Counted from the first letter of the stretch, positions 27,625 to 38,672 are shown. The stretch is DNA of 48,233 nt from Brevundimonas sp. (GCA_004296955.1 SCVB01000050.1:1-48233), one strand, 5' to 3'. The notes: generated by a model from the sequence alone, not told the origin. Translations and numbers: made by a program.

Positions 27625-28008
27625 ATGATCGGCTATGTGACGCTGGGCACGAACGACCTGGAGCGCGGCGCGAAATTCTATGACGCCATCGCCGCCGAGC
27701 TGGGGACGTCGCGGATGATGGAGTGGCCGGGGGCGATCGCCTGGGGAACGCCGGGCGGCGGGGCCGGGATCGGGTTGACGAAACCGTTCGACGGTCAGGC
27801 GGCCAGCGTCGGAAACGGCGTGATGGTGGCGCTGGAGGCCGCGTCGCGCGAACAGATTCACCGGCTGCACGAGATCGCCCTGGCCCATGGCGGGACCTGC
27901 GAGGGGCCGCCCGGACCGCGCGGAGAGACCTTCTACGCCGCCTATTTCCGCGATCCCGACGGCAACAAGCTGAACGCCTTCCTCATGGAGCAGGGCGCGG
28001 TGGCGTAG
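27625..28008 (+). CDS. VOC family (glyoxalase/bleomycin-resistance fold) protein
   Basis: 127 residues starting MIGYVTLGTNDLERGAKFYD, the standard opening of a vicinal-oxygen-chelate domain. GGGAGIGLTKPF, NGVMVALEAASREQIHRLHE and the closing FRDPDGNKLNAFLM follow. Ligand positions can be proposed from the fold, but the substrate cannot be told from sequence. ATG 27625 is preceded by GGAGGG at a 7-base spacing; it lies 26 bases after the RhuM stop and could be co-transcribed with it. Confidence 0.9.
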   Translation: MIGYVTLGTNDLERGAKFYDAIAAELGTSRMMEWPGAIAWGTPGGGAGIGLTKPFDGQAASVGNGVMVALEAASREQIHRLHEIALAHGGTCEGPPGPRGETFYAAYFRDPDGNKLNAFLMEQGAVA

Positions 28009-28120
28009 GAGCGCGGCGCCGGCGTCACGATTTTCTTGTGGGCTCCGGCGGGCGTTCCGCGGTTGTTCGGCCTAATCCGGCGGTGCAGGCTGTCCGGCCT
28101 CGACAGCCGACGAAGCCCGC

Positions 28121-28924
28121 ATGACCGACCGGAGCGCCGAAGACCGAAATCCCCTCGATCGCCTGACCCCGGGCGAGCGCGAGGTGCTGGTCATGCTGGC
28201 CGGCGGACACACGGCCAAGACGATCGCGACCAGCCTCGGTCTTTCGGTCGCCGCGGTGAACGAGCGGCTGCGGGGCGCGCGCCGGCGGACGGGGGCGGGA
28301 TCGAGCCGCGAACTGGCGCGACGTCTGGTCCAACAAAATCGTGACGAGTTTTCAGGGCTGGCGGCGACGGACGAGCGGCCGTCCCTTCCCGGGGACCAGG
28401 CGCCATCGGGGCGCTGGACCACCCGGAGAACCGTCATGATCGCCAGCGCCGCCCTCGCCGCCGTCCTCGCCCTCACCCTCGCGCCCAAGCTCGCCGGTCA
28501 GGCTCAGCAGGCCGCAACCGGCCAAATAGAACCGGAGACGGAAATCCTCGCCAGTCTGTCATCCGGCCCCACGCCCGACCAGCTTCGCCACCGGTTCCGC
28601 GACGAGTCCGGCGACAATGCCTGGGCGATCGGGGCGACGCCGGAAATTCAGGGACGCTACACGCGATTGCCGGCGGCGGCGCGACACCTCGAGGGCTTGT
28701 CGATCTCCTGCGGCGCGACCCTGTGCCAAGTGATCGGATGGACCCGATCGGGTGTGAGCGGCGACGATATCAGGGCGGTGATGAACGAGGTTCAGTCCCG
28801 CGAGCTGAACGTCGCGATCGAGCAGCTGGGGCTTACGATCAGTTCTTCGTCCTTCACCGCCGCCCCGAACGATCCGGATGGCATGGCGTTCGTCTCCTAT
28901 CTCGAGCGCAAGACCGGCGGCTGA
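28121..28924 (+). CDS. Membrane-anchored LuxR-type HTH regulator with periplasmic domain
   Basis: 267 residues. A LuxR-type helix-turn-helix fills residues ~14-70 (LTPGEREVLVMLAGGHTAKTIATSL, VAAVNERLRGARRRTG). One transmembrane helix lies at ~103-123 (TVMIASAALAAVLALTLAPK). An exported domain of ~140 residues follows with a Cys pair in ISCGATLCQVIGW and a final FVSYLERKTGG. The design resembles one-component membrane regulators (CadC/ToxR-like in layout), with a DNA-binding head inside and a sensor outside. The sensed signal and targets are unknown. It lies upstream of katG on the same strand, but katG has its own regulatory region. Confidence 0.78.
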   Translation: MTDRSAEDRNPLDRLTPGEREVLVMLAGGHTAKTIATSLGLSVAAVNERLRGARRRTGAGSSRELARRLVQQNRDEFSGLAATDERPSLPGDQAPSGRWTTRRTVMIASAALAAVLALTLAPKLAGQAQQAATGQIEPETEILASLSSGPTPDQLRHRFRDESGDNAWAIGATPEIQGRYTRLPAAARHLEGLSISCGATLCQVIGWTRSGVSGDDIRAVMNEVQSRELNVAIEQLGLTISSSSFTAAPNDPDGMAFVSYLERKTGG

Positions 28925-28944
28925 AGCGACGAGCGGCTGTTTGG

Positions 28945-28981
28945 ATAGATTTTCCTGTTCCTGTTGACAGGGTTTATCGAT
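28945..28981 (+). promoter_or_regulatory. Candidate OxyR site upstream of katG
   Basis: Four tetramers occur exactly 7 bases apart: ATAG (28945-28948), TGTT (28956-28959), ACAG (28967-28970) and CGAT (28978-28981). This is the OxyR layout ATAG-N7-CTAT-N7-ATAG-N7-CTAT, with matches 4, 1, 3 and 3 of 4. A TTGACA -35 candidate (28964-28969) lies inside, where bound OxyR could recruit polymerase. No strong -10 was found. Confidence 0.45.
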
Positions 28982-29007
28982 TTTCCCTCCGAGCGCGAAG
29001 AGCCTAG

Positions 29008-31290
<2,283 letters not shown>

Positions 31291-31300
31291 TGGGCTGAAA

Positions 31301-31473
31301 GGTTCATCACGACGGACACAACGACAGGCACAACGGACACGGCGGGACCCGGTGAAGGGTCCTCAGGCGCGGATCCTTGCGGGGTCATGAGATCGCGGCT
31401 TCGCCGCCTTCATTGAGCGGCCCCGGAACCCGTTGTGTCCGTTGTGACCCCGTCGTGCCCGTTGTGATGAACC
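31301..31473. repeat. Long intergenic palindrome of CACAACG words, family A copy 2
   Basis: Ends read GGTTCATCAC inwards on both sides, as at 20538-20646. The arms are built of 9-base words (CACGACGGA, CACAACGGA and variants); the middle is ~70 bases of unrelated sequence. It lies between katG and oxyR. Confidence 0.75.
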
Positions 31474-31520
31474 CGCCACCAGTGACAGCATAAAGCTGTT
31501 CGATTGCCGTAGCCTTGAAG

Positions 31521-31535
31521 ATAGTGGACGCCTAT
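31521..31535 (+). promoter_or_regulatory. OxyR half-site before oxyR
   Basis: ATAG-N7-CTAT is matched exactly (ATAG 31521-31524, CTAT 31532-31535), ending at ATG 31536 or ten bases before ATG 31545. The upstream partner half is poor. Placement at the start of the gene fits OxyR autorepression, as known in E. coli. Confidence 0.5.
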
Positions 31536-31544
31536 ATGGCGCCC

Positions 31545-32432
31545 ATGCTCCCGACCCTGCGACAGCTCCAGTATCTCAAGCTCCTGGCGGAACACGCCTC
31601 GTTCAGCCGGGCCGCCGAGGCGGCGCACGTCAGCCAGCCGGCCCTGTCGGCCGGGGTGCAGGAGCTGGAGAAGATCCTCGGCGCCCCGGTGGTCGAGCGG
31701 ACGCGCGGCAATATCCAGCTGACCGCCGTCGGGGCCGAGGCGGTCAAGCGCGGCGAGGACGTGCTGGCCCGGACCGAGGACCTGGTTGAGGCGGCGCGCA
31801 ATGCGGGCAAGCCGCTGTCAGGCCGGTTCCGGCTGGGCGTCATTCCGACGGTCGCCCCCTTCCTGCTGCCCGCCAAGCTGCCCGGGGTGAAGGCCGAATG
31901 GCCGGCGCTGCGCCTGTTCATCCGCGAGGATCTGACGCCCCGGCTGATCGCCGGGCTGAAGGCGGGTCAGCTGGACGCGGCGGTGATCGCCCTGCCCTAC
32001 AGCTCGCACGGCATCGACCACGCCCGCATCGGCGACGACGAAATCCTGGCCGCCGCCCCGGTCGGTCATGTGCTGGCGGGGACGGGCCCGATCCCGGCCG
32101 GTTCGCTGAAGGCCGAGGACCTGATCCTGCTGGAGGACGGCCACTGCCTGCGCGACCACGCCCTGGCCGCCTTCGGCATCGAACCGCCGCGCGGCGAGGA
32201 CGTCTTCGCCGCCACCAGCCTGCATACGCTGGTGCAGATGGTCTCGGCCGGACTGGGCGTCAGCTTCCTGCCCGAGATGGCGGTGCGGGCCGGGCTGGCC
32301 GACCTGCCCGGCGTGGTGGTCCGGCCGATCACGGCCACCGCTCCGCGGCGCGAGATCGTGGTGGCCTGGCGGGCCGGGTCCAGCCGCGCGGCCGAAGCGA
32401 AGCTGCTGGCCGAGGCGCTCAGGCTGGACTGA
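31545..32432 (+). CDS. oxyR: LysR-type regulator OxyR
   Basis: 295 residues, beginning MLPTLRQLQYLKLLAEHASF. The winged HTH (FSRAAEAAHVSQPALSAGVQELE) is followed by the peroxide-sensing regulatory domain. Cys is seen in LEDGHCLRDHALAAF, the position of the OxyR peroxidatic cysteine, and the C-terminal half reads TSLHTLVQMVSAGLGVSFLPEMAV. A second cysteine in the usual resolving position is not evident: the stretch has AAFGIEPPRGEDV. So the sensing chemistry may differ. ATG 31536 (MAPMLPT) is an alternative start. It is linked to katG, its usual target. Confidence 0.9.
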   Translation: MLPTLRQLQYLKLLAEHASFSRAAEAAHVSQPALSAGVQELEKILGAPVVERTRGNIQLTAVGAEAVKRGEDVLARTEDLVEAARNAGKPLSGRFRLGVIPTVAPFLLPAKLPGVKAEWPALRLFIREDLTPRLIAGLKAGQLDAAVIALPYSSHGIDHARIGDDEILAAAPVGHVLAGTGPIPAGSLKAEDLILLEDGHCLRDHALAAFGIEPPRGEDVFAATSLHTLVQMVSAGLGVSFLPEMAVRAGLADLPGVVVRPITATAPRREIVVAWRAGSSRAAEAKLLAEALRLD

Positions 32433-32528
32433 GTCCGGGTTTCATTACGACTCCGTAAGGTGCGCGGGTCCGGCGCCCTGATAGGGTTCGCGCGCCCGCC
32501 TGCGCCGGGCGTTCCGGAACCCCGCCCC

Positions 32529-35378
32529 ATGAAGTCCCGCCTGATCCTGACCGTCGCCGCCTCGGCCCTGCTGTTCGCCCTGCCCGTCGCCGCCCCTGTC
32601 CGGGCGCAGACCGCGCCGGCCGCCGCGTCGACCGCCATCGTGGCGCCGCCGCTGGGCTTCGCGCACCGGGTGCTGCCGAACGGACTGCAGGTCTATACCT
32701 CGCGCGACGCCTCGACCTCGAACGTGACGGTCCAGGTCTGGTACCGGGTCGGGTCCAAGGACGATCCGGCCGGGCGTTCGGGCTTCGCCCACCTGTTCGA
32801 ACACCTGATGTTCAAATCGACCGAAAACCTGCCGACCGAGACCTTCGACCGGCTGACCGAGGACGTGGGCGGGTTCAACAACGCCTCCACCTGGGACGAC
32901 TTCACCAACTACTATGAGGTGGTGCCGGCCAACCATCTGGAGCGGCTGATCTTCGCCGAGGCGGACCGGATGGGCTCGCTGGTGGTCGACGCCGACGTCT
33001 TCGCCTCCGAGCGGGACGTGGTGAAGGAGGAATACCGCCAGAGCTACCAGGCCAATCCCTACAGCCGCTTCTTCGGCCTGTTCGTGCCCCAGACGGTCTA
33101 TGAGGCCCACCCCTACCGCCGGCCCGGCATCGGCTCGATCGAGGAGCTGAACGCCGCCACCATCGACGACGTGCGCCGCTTCCACGCCACCTACTACCGG
33201 CCCGACAACGCCGTGCTGATCGTGGCCGGCAATTTCGACCAGGCGCAGCTGGACGGCTGGATCGACCGCTATTTCGGCGGCCTGACCAATCCGGCGACCG
33301 CCCTGCCGGCCAACGCCGTGGTCGAGGCGGAGCCGGCCGGACCGCGCGAGGCGACCTTCTACGGCGCAAACGTGCCCCTGCCGGTGGCGTTGCTGGCCTG
33401 GCGCACCGCACCCTACGGCGATGCGGACCGCGCCGCCCTGACCGTGCTGGACGGCGTCCTGTCGACCGGCGAGAGCAGCCGCCTGTACCGCTCGCTGGTC
33501 TATGACAAGCAGATCGCCGCCCAGGCCAGCTCCAGCCCCGACTTCGCCCAGCAGGCGGGCCATCTGACCGCCTACGCCGTCATGGCCGAGGGCGAGACGG
33601 TCGACACGGGCCTAGCGGCCCTGCGCGCCGAGGTCGCCCGCTTCCGCGACGAGTTGGTCACGGACGCCGAACTGGCCGAGGCCAAGAACGAGCTGATCGC
33701 CGACGTGCTGCGCAGCCGCGAGGGCGTGGACGATCGCGCCAACGCCCTGGGCTTCGCCCTGATGTGGGACGGCGACGCCGCGGCGGCCGACGGGGAAGTC
33801 GCCGCCATCCAGGCCGTCACCGCCGCCGACGTCCAGCGCGTGGCCCGCCGCTACCTGACCGAGCAGCGCATGATCACCATGCGCTACCTGCCCGCCGACG
33901 AGGCCCATCCGCCGACCGAACAGAACAAGGACGTGGACGCGCCGGTGCATATCGCGGACCTGGCGTTGGCCGGAGAGCCCGCCGTCCTGCTGCCGGAAGA
34001 CCAGCGCGCCGCCATCCCGGCCGCCGGCCCGGAAAGCGATCTGTCGACCCCCGCCATCGCCGACTTCCGCCTCGACAACGGCATGCGCGTGCTGGTCGCC
34101 CCGACCGAGGGCGTGCCCCTGGTCTCGGCGCGGCTCAATTTCGACGCCGGCGCGAGGGACGACGCGGGCAAGCCCGGCCTGGCCCAGATGACCGCCGGCC
34201 TGCTCACGCAAGGCACCACCACCCGGGCGGCGCCCGAGATCGCCGCCGAGATCGAGGGCCTGGGCGCCAATGTCGGCGCCGGCGCCGGGGTGGACTTCAC
34301 CAGTGTCTTCGCCAACGCCCCGGCCAACGTCTTCCCGCAGACCCTGGCCCTGATGTCCGATGTGGTCCGCAACCCGACCTTCGCCCAGGAGGAGCTGGAC
34401 CGCCTGCGCGACCAGACCCTCGACGGGCTGCGCGTCCAGCTGAGCCAACCCGGGCCGGTCGCCTCCCAGACGGTCGGCCGCGTCATCTACGGCGACGCCC
34501 CCTATGGCGCCCCGGGCGGGGGCACCACGACCTCCCTGCCGACGATCACGCGCGAGGACGTGGCCCGCTTCCACGCCGAGGCCTTCAATCCGGGCGAGGC
34601 GACGCTGGTCTTCTCCGGCGCCGTCACGGTCGAGCAGGCGCGCGCCCTGGCCGAGCAGGCGTTCGGCGACTGGCGCGATCGCCCGTCCGCCGGCGACCGG
34701 AACGCCGCCGACGCCGCCGGCCCGGCGCTGGCCCCCCGCGTCATCGTGATCGATCAGCCCGGCGCCGGCCAGGCGGCGGTGGTGGTGGCGGTGCGGGGCG
34801 TGTCGCGCACCGACGCCGACTATTTCCCTCTCGCCCTGGGCAACACCCTGCTGGGCGGCGGCTACTCCTCGCGCCTGAACCAGGAGGTGCGGATCAAGCG
34901 CGGCCTCAGCTACGGCGCCAGCTCGAACCTGGGCGTCCGCGTTGACGAGGGGGTGTTCACGGCCTCGGCCCAGACCCGCAACGACGCCGTGCCCGCGGTC
35001 GCCGAACTGATCCTGTCCGAGATCGGCCGCATGGGGACGGAGGCGATCAGCGAAGCCGAACTGGGTCCGCGCCGCGCCGTCATGCTGGGCGGCTTCGGCC
35101 GTTCGCTGGAGACGGTCGACGGACTGGGCGGGGTCGTGGCCAACCTGGCCCTCTATGATCTGCCGATGAGCGAACTGGCGGCCTATGCGGGCAACGTCCG
35201 GAACGTGACCCCGGAACAGATCGAGGCCGCCTTCGCCCGCCATCTGCCCGGCTCGGAAGCCAGCCTGGTGATCGTCGGCGACGCGGCCCAGTTCATCGAG
35301 GCGCTGCGGGCGAAATACCCGAATGTGGAGGTCGTCGCGCTGGACGCGCTGAACCTGAACTCGGCGACCCTGCGCTAG
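32529..35378 (+). CDS. M16 family zinc peptidase, secreted, two-domain (second copy)
   Basis: 949 residues, start MKSRLILTVAASALLFALPV, a signal peptide cleaved near VRAQ. The zinc motif HLFEH lies at 88-92 and the third ligand Glu ~167-168 in VVKEEYRQ. The second M16 half (GLAQMTAGLLTQGTTTR) lacks the metal motif, as expected. It shares the architecture and the VGSKDxPAGxxGFAHLFEHLMF core with the enzyme at 4965-7802. ATG 32529 is preceded by a CCCGCCCC stretch without a clear ribosome site. It follows oxyR by 96 bases and probably works in the periplasm on peptides. Confidence 0.93.
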   Translation: MKSRLILTVAASALLFALPVAAPVRAQTAPAAASTAIVAPPLGFAHRVLPNGLQVYTSRDASTSNVTVQVWYRVGSKDDPAGRSGFAHLFEHLMFKSTENLPTETFDRLTEDVGGFNNASTWDDFTNYYEVVPANHLERLIFAEADRMGSLVVDADVFASERDVVKEEYRQSYQANPYSRFFGLFVPQTVYEAHPYRRPGIGSIEELNAATIDDVRRFHATYYRPDNAVLIVAGNFDQAQLDGWIDRYFGGLTNPATALPANAVVEAEPAGPREATFYGANVPLPVALLAWRTAPYGDADRAALTVLDGVLSTGESSRLYRSLVYDKQIAAQASSSPDFAQQAGHLTAYAVMAEGETVDTGLAALRAEVARFRDELVTDAELAEAKNELIADVLRSREGVDDRANALGFALMWDGDAAAADGEVAAIQAVTAADVQRVARRYLTEQRMITMRYLPADEAHPPTEQNKDVDAPVHIADLALAGEPAVLLPEDQRAAIPAAGPESDLSTPAIADFRLDNGMRVLVAPTEGVPLVSARLNFDAGARDDAGKPGLAQMTAGLLTQGTTTRAAPEIAAEIEGLGANVGAGAGVDFTSVFANAPANVFPQTLALMSDVVRNPTFAQEELDRLRDQTLDGLRVQLSQPGPVASQTVGRVIYGDAPYGAPGGGTTTSLPTITREDVARFHAEAFNPGEATLVFSGAVTVEQARALAEQAFGDWRDRPSAGDRNAADAAGPALAPRVIVIDQPGAGQAAVVVAVRGVSRTDADYFPLALGNTLLGGGYSSRLNQEVRIKRGLSYGASSNLGVRVDEGVFTASAQTRNDAVPAVAELILSEIGRMGTEAISEAELGPRRAVMLGGFGRSLETVDGLGGVVANLALYDLPMSELAAYAGNVRNVTPEQIEAAFARHLPGSEASLVIVGDAAQFIEALRAKYPNVEVVALDALNLNSATLR

Positions 35379-35382
35379 GACG

Positions 35383-36213
35383 TCAGGCCGACAGGCAGAC
35401 GACCTGGGCCACGCGCAGTTCGCGGCGCAGGTCGTCGGCGACGAGACCGTAGTTGTCGACCGTGACGATGCGGCCCGTCACGGGTTCGTCGGCCTTCTGA
35501 ACGCCTCGGATGGCGGGGCCGAAGGTGTCGGGCGAGGTGGTGTAGATGCGGCCGCGGCGCGGGCTTTCGGCGATGGTGACGCCGATGGCGCGGCCCTGGC
35601 GGTCCAGCACCGGCGCGCCCGACAGGCCGGCGAGGGTGCCGCCCAGACCGTCGGTGCGACCGACCTCGGCCCAGGCGAGGACCGGTTCGTCGCGCTGGCC
35701 GCGGCCGCGCACCTTCAGGGTCTCGCGACCCAGCAGGCGCGAGGCGACCTCGCCCGCGCGGGCCTGGGGATAGCCGGGGTGGAAGGCGCGCTGCCCGGCG
35801 CGCAGGCTGCGGGCGGCGAACACCGGCACGGCGTCGGACCCGCCCTGGGTCAGCAGGACGGCGACGTCGGCGCGCGGCGCCAGCCGCACGTCGGCCGCGA
35901 CCGCGCGGCCGCCGCCGACGAGAATGGCCGGCCGCCGACACCCCTCGACCACGTGGCGGGCGGTGACCCAGTAGCCATCGCGGGAAATCGAGAAGGCCGT
36001 GCCCGAGGCGGGCTGGAAGGGGATGTCCGGCACATGGACGGTGACCGCCGGGTCGAAGGGGGTGATCGGCCCCAGCAGGGCCCCCTCGATCTCGTCGGGG
36101 GCCGGCGGGGCGGGCGGGGCGTCGGCGTTCTCGCGCAGCTGCAGGGACCAGATGACCAGCGCGCTGACGACCAGTGAATAGACGAGCCAGTCCGGCGGTC
36201 TGGGGAAGCCCAT
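35383..36213 (-). CDS. Membrane-anchored trypsin-like serine protease
   Basis: 276 residues. One N-terminal membrane anchor (WLVYSLVVSALVIWSLQL, ~9-26) is followed by a chymotrypsin-fold protease domain with all three catalytic residues. His is in WVTARHVVEGC, Asp in PRADVAVLLTQGG, and Ser in LAGLSGAPVLDRQG. The last segment, VTGRIVTVDNYGLVADDLRREL, is also conserved-looking. It is probably exported and tethered to the inner membrane, cleaving periplasmic substrates. It begins 4 bases after the DUF350 stop and is likely translated from the same mRNA. There is no PDZ domain, so it is not a DegP. Confidence 0.85.
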   Translation of the reverse strand: MGFPRPPDWLVYSLVVSALVIWSLQLRENADAPPAPPAPDEIEGALLGPITPFDPAVTVHVPDIPFQPASGTAFSISRDGYWVTARHVVEGCRRPAILVGGGRAVAADVRLAPRADVAVLLTQGGSDAVPVFAARSLRAGQRAFHPGYPQARAGEVASRLLGRETLKVRGRGQRDEPVLAWAEVGRTDGLGGTLAGLSGAPVLDRQGRAIGVTIAESPRRGRIYTTSPDTFGPAIRGVQKADEPVTGRIVTVDNYGLVADDLRRELRVAQVVCLSA

Positions 36214-36217
36214 GGCC

Positions 36218-36661
36218 TCAGCCCGTCAGGGCGGCGGCGAGGATCAGGGCCGTCGACAGCTTGGCGCCGACGAGCAGGACGGCGGCGGAGATCTCGCCCT
36301 CGCGAATGCGCTGCGGCAGGCCGGTGAGCAGCATGTCGACCAGGCGGAAGGCCAGCAACTGCAGCACCACAGTGGCGACGCCCCACAGGGCGATGTCCTT
36401 GAGCGAGGTCGAGACGCTGAGACTGACGGCCAGGGGCACGGCGAGGCCGACCAGAACGCCGGCGAAGGCCACCGCCGCCGCGGAGTTCCCCTCGCGGATC
36501 AGGGCGATCTCCTTCCACGGGGTGAACAGGGCGTAGAGGATCGCGCCCGCCGCCAGCAGGCCCAGCGTCACGCCGAGGTGCGCAAGGGTGGTCGGGAAGC
36601 CGGTCGCGAAGGCCTGGACCTCGGCGCTTTCGAGCACGGTTGAGAGGGACGGTGAGTCCAT
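36218..36661 (-). CDS. DUF350 family membrane protein
   Basis: 147 residues with about four transmembrane segments. The DUF350 pattern is LGVTLGLLAAGAILYALFTPW, then NSAAAVAFAGVLVGLAVPLA, IALWGVATVVLQLLAFRLVD and ISAAVLLVGAKLSTALILAAA. DUF350 proteins are small inner-membrane proteins (UPF0719-type) of unknown role. ATG 36661 fits the family start; the upstream frame is not conserved. It is followed after 4 bases by a membrane-tethered trypsin-like protease, so it may feed substrate to it or anchor it; that is inference. Confidence 0.85.
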   Translation of the reverse strand: MDSPSLSTVLESAEVQAFATGFPTTLAHLGVTLGLLAAGAILYALFTPWKEIALIREGNSAAAVAFAGVLVGLAVPLAVSLSVSTSLKDIALWGVATVVLQLLAFRLVDMLLTGLPQRIREGEISAAVLLVGAKLSTALILAAALTG

Positions 36662-36758
36662 GGTTGTCCGGTTGCAAGAGCCCCGTGAGGATTGCCCGCT
36701 TTTGGCCTCAATCCGCAAGGGGGGCGGGGACACAGTTGGTGAAGAAGTGTGTCTGGGG

Positions 36759-36867
36759 GGGTGATTGGTGGTTGGTGATTGGTGGGTGAAGCCGCTGGCG
36801 CCGCTGATTGACCATCGGGCGCCGGGGCGACCCGAGTCAGTCACCAATCACCAACCACCAATCACCC
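36759..36867. repeat. Intergenic palindrome of GTGATTG words, family B
   Basis: A perfect 26-bp inverted repeat (36759-36784 and 36842-36867). The arms are three tandem copies of a 7-base word (GTGATTG, GTGGTTG, GTGATTG). A 57-base GC-rich centre lies between. It ends 3 bases before the rlmN stop. Confidence 0.75.
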
Positions 36868-36870
36868 GCC

Positions 36871-38040
36871 TCAAGCTGCCTCGACGGAGCTTTCCGCCGC
36901 CGCCTTGCGCAGGGTCGAGGCCCGGACCTTCTCGCTCTCGGACTTGAGCTGGCCGCAGGCGGCGAGGATGTCGCGGCCGCGGGGGGTGCGGATCGGGCTG
37001 GCGTAGCCGGCCTTGTTGAGGATGGCCGCGAACCGCTCGATGGTCTTCCAGTCCGAACACTCATAGTCCGTGCCCGGCCACGGGTTGAACGGGATCAGAT
37101 TGACCTTGGCGGGGATGCCCTCGATCAGCTTGAGCAGGGCGCGGGCCTCGTCGGGGCTGTCGTTGACGCCCTTCAACATCACATATTCGAAGGTGACGCG
37201 GCGGGCGTTGGACAGGCCGGGGTAGGCGCGGATGCCGGCCATCAGCTGGGCCAGGTCGTATTTCTTGTTCAGCGGCACCAGCACATCGCGCAAGGGGTCG
37301 TTGGTGGCGTGCAGGCTGATCGCCAGCATGGCCTGGGTGCGGGTCCCGAGCGCGTCGAGCTGCGGCACCACGCCCGAGGTCGAGACGGTGATCCGGCGGC
37401 GCGACAGGGCGATGCCCTCGTTGTCGCTGATGATGTCGATGGCGTCGGCGACGTGGTCGAGATTGTAGAGCGGCTCGCCCATGCCCATGAAGACGATGTT
37501 CGACAGGCGGCGGTCTTCCTTGGGCGACGGCCATTCCTCGAGGTCGTCGCGGGCGACCTGGACCTGGGCCACGATCTCGGCGGCGGTCAGGTTGCGGACC
37601 AGCTTTTGCGTGCCGGTGTGGCAGAAGGTGCAATTCAGGGTGCAGCCGACCTGGGAGGAGACGCACAGGGCGCCGGCGCGGCCCACGTCGGGGATGTAGA
37701 CGGTCTCGATCTCGATGCCCGGGGCGGTGCGGATCAGCCATTTGCGGGTGCCGTCCTTCGACACCTGGCGCTCGACGATCTCCGGACGGGCGAGGGTGAA
37801 GGCGGCGGCGAGCCTCGCCTGCACGTCCTTGCCGATGTTGGTCATCAGCGAGAAGTCGGTGACGCCGTAGTGGTGGATCCAGCCCCAGACTTGCGAGGCG
37901 CGCATCTTCGCCTTCTCGGGCGGACAGATGTCGGCGTCGATCAGCGCCTGACGCAGGCCCGCGCGCGTCAGACCGGACAGGTTGACGGGGGTCGCCGGCT
38001 TGGCGGCGGACGTGCGGGAAAGGTCGAGCGTCAGGCTCAA
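36871..38040 (-). CDS. rlmN: Dual-specificity 23S rRNA/tRNA A2503/A37 methyltransferase RlmN
   Basis: 389 residues of a radical-SAM enzyme that makes 2-methyladenosine in 23S rRNA and tRNA. The iron-sulfur motif C-x3-C-x2-C is CTLNCTFC (Cys133, 137, 140) within [65 protein letters not shown] and the catalytic Cys in [12 protein letters not shown] follow. The start is TTG at 38040; AGGA lies about 8 bases before it. It is monocistronic, with the GTGATTG palindrome right after the stop. Confidence 0.96.
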   Translation of the reverse strand: MSLTLDLSRTSAAKPATPVNLSGLTRAGLRQALIDADICPPEKAKMRASQVWGWIHHYGVTDFSLMTNIGKDVQARLAAAFTLARPEIVERQVSKDGTRKWLIRTAPGIEIETVYIPDVGRAGALCVSSQVGCTLNCTFCHTGTQKLVRNLTAAEIVAQVQVARDDLEEWPSPKEDRRLSNIVFMGMGEPLYNLDHVADAIDIISDNEGIALSRRRITVSTSGVVPQLDALGTRTQAMLAISLHATNDPLRDVLVPLNKKYDLAQLMAGIRAYPGLSNARRVTFEYVMLKGVNDSPDEARALLKLIEGIPAKVNLIPFNPWPGTDYECSDWKTIERFAAILNKAGYASPIRTPRGRDILAACGQLKSESEKVRASTLRKAAAESSVEAA

Positions 38041-38105
38041 GGCGGCATCCTGAAAGCGAGGGAGGCGCGGCTTATACCACAGATCGGGAAGGATTTAAGG
38101 CGGGG

Positions 38106-38672
38106 TCAGAGCCGAGCGTACAGTTCGGGCCGATCAAGGACGAGACGTCGCCGGGCCTCGCGGACCTGTGGCATGTGCGGAGCGCTGGCTTCCCATTTGC
38201 TCACTGCCGCCCGCAGCGCGCCGTTCCGCGCGAGCAGACGATCCGCCAGAGCGACAACGACGAGGTTTGGCGTCGCCTCCGGGCGAAGCGCCAAGAGGCG
38301 GTCAACGGCGTCCGTCTCCGCTCCCGGTCCGAACCGGTCAGCAAGGATGGCCAAGGCGATCGCGGCCGAACGGCCGACCCCGTGGAAGCAATGAACCAGC
38401 AGAGCAGCGTCTTTGTGCTTGTTCGCGAAGGCGAGAGCGTCGGCGACCTGCTCCGCTGCGGCGACGCGGATTCCCAAGGTGTCGTCGTCGACATCTTCGA
38501 AGGCGAGGACGAGATGAGCAGGAGCGGGCTTTCGGGTGAAGCGCAGCCGCTGTGCGGGACGCGCGCCGGGGTCCTCGACCGTGATGACGGCGCCGAAGGC
38601 GCGTTTGTGGCGACGCGCTTGCGACAGCCCGCAGACTGTCAGTTCGCCAAGAGTGGGAGGGATTACCCTCAC
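38106..38672 (-). CDS. Protein tyrosine/dual-specificity phosphatase-like protein
   Basis: 188 residues with the cysteine-based phosphatase loop VHCFHGVGRSAA (HCx5RS), preceded by the general-acid candidate AFEDVDDD about 40 residues earlier. The layout suggests a cytosolic dual-specificity or tyrosine phosphatase. The substrate is unknown. It starts with GTG at 38672 that overlaps the stop of the zincin gene by four bases (GTGA), so translation of the two is probably coupled. No signal peptide. Confidence 0.82.
   Translation of the reverse strand: MRVIPPTLGELTVCGLSQARRHKRAFGAVITVEDPGARPAQRLRFTRKPAPAHLVLAFEDVDDDTLGIRVAAAEQVADALAFANKHKDAALLVHCFHGVGRSAAIALAILADRFGPGAETDAVDRLLALRPEATPNLVVVALADRLLARNGALRAAVSKWEASAPHMPQVREARRRLVLDRPELYARL

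Noticed and set aside
33612-35243. A 543-codon open frame opposite the second M16 gene
   Set aside because: Same Gly/Asp/Val-rich shadow composition; no motif and no ribosome site.
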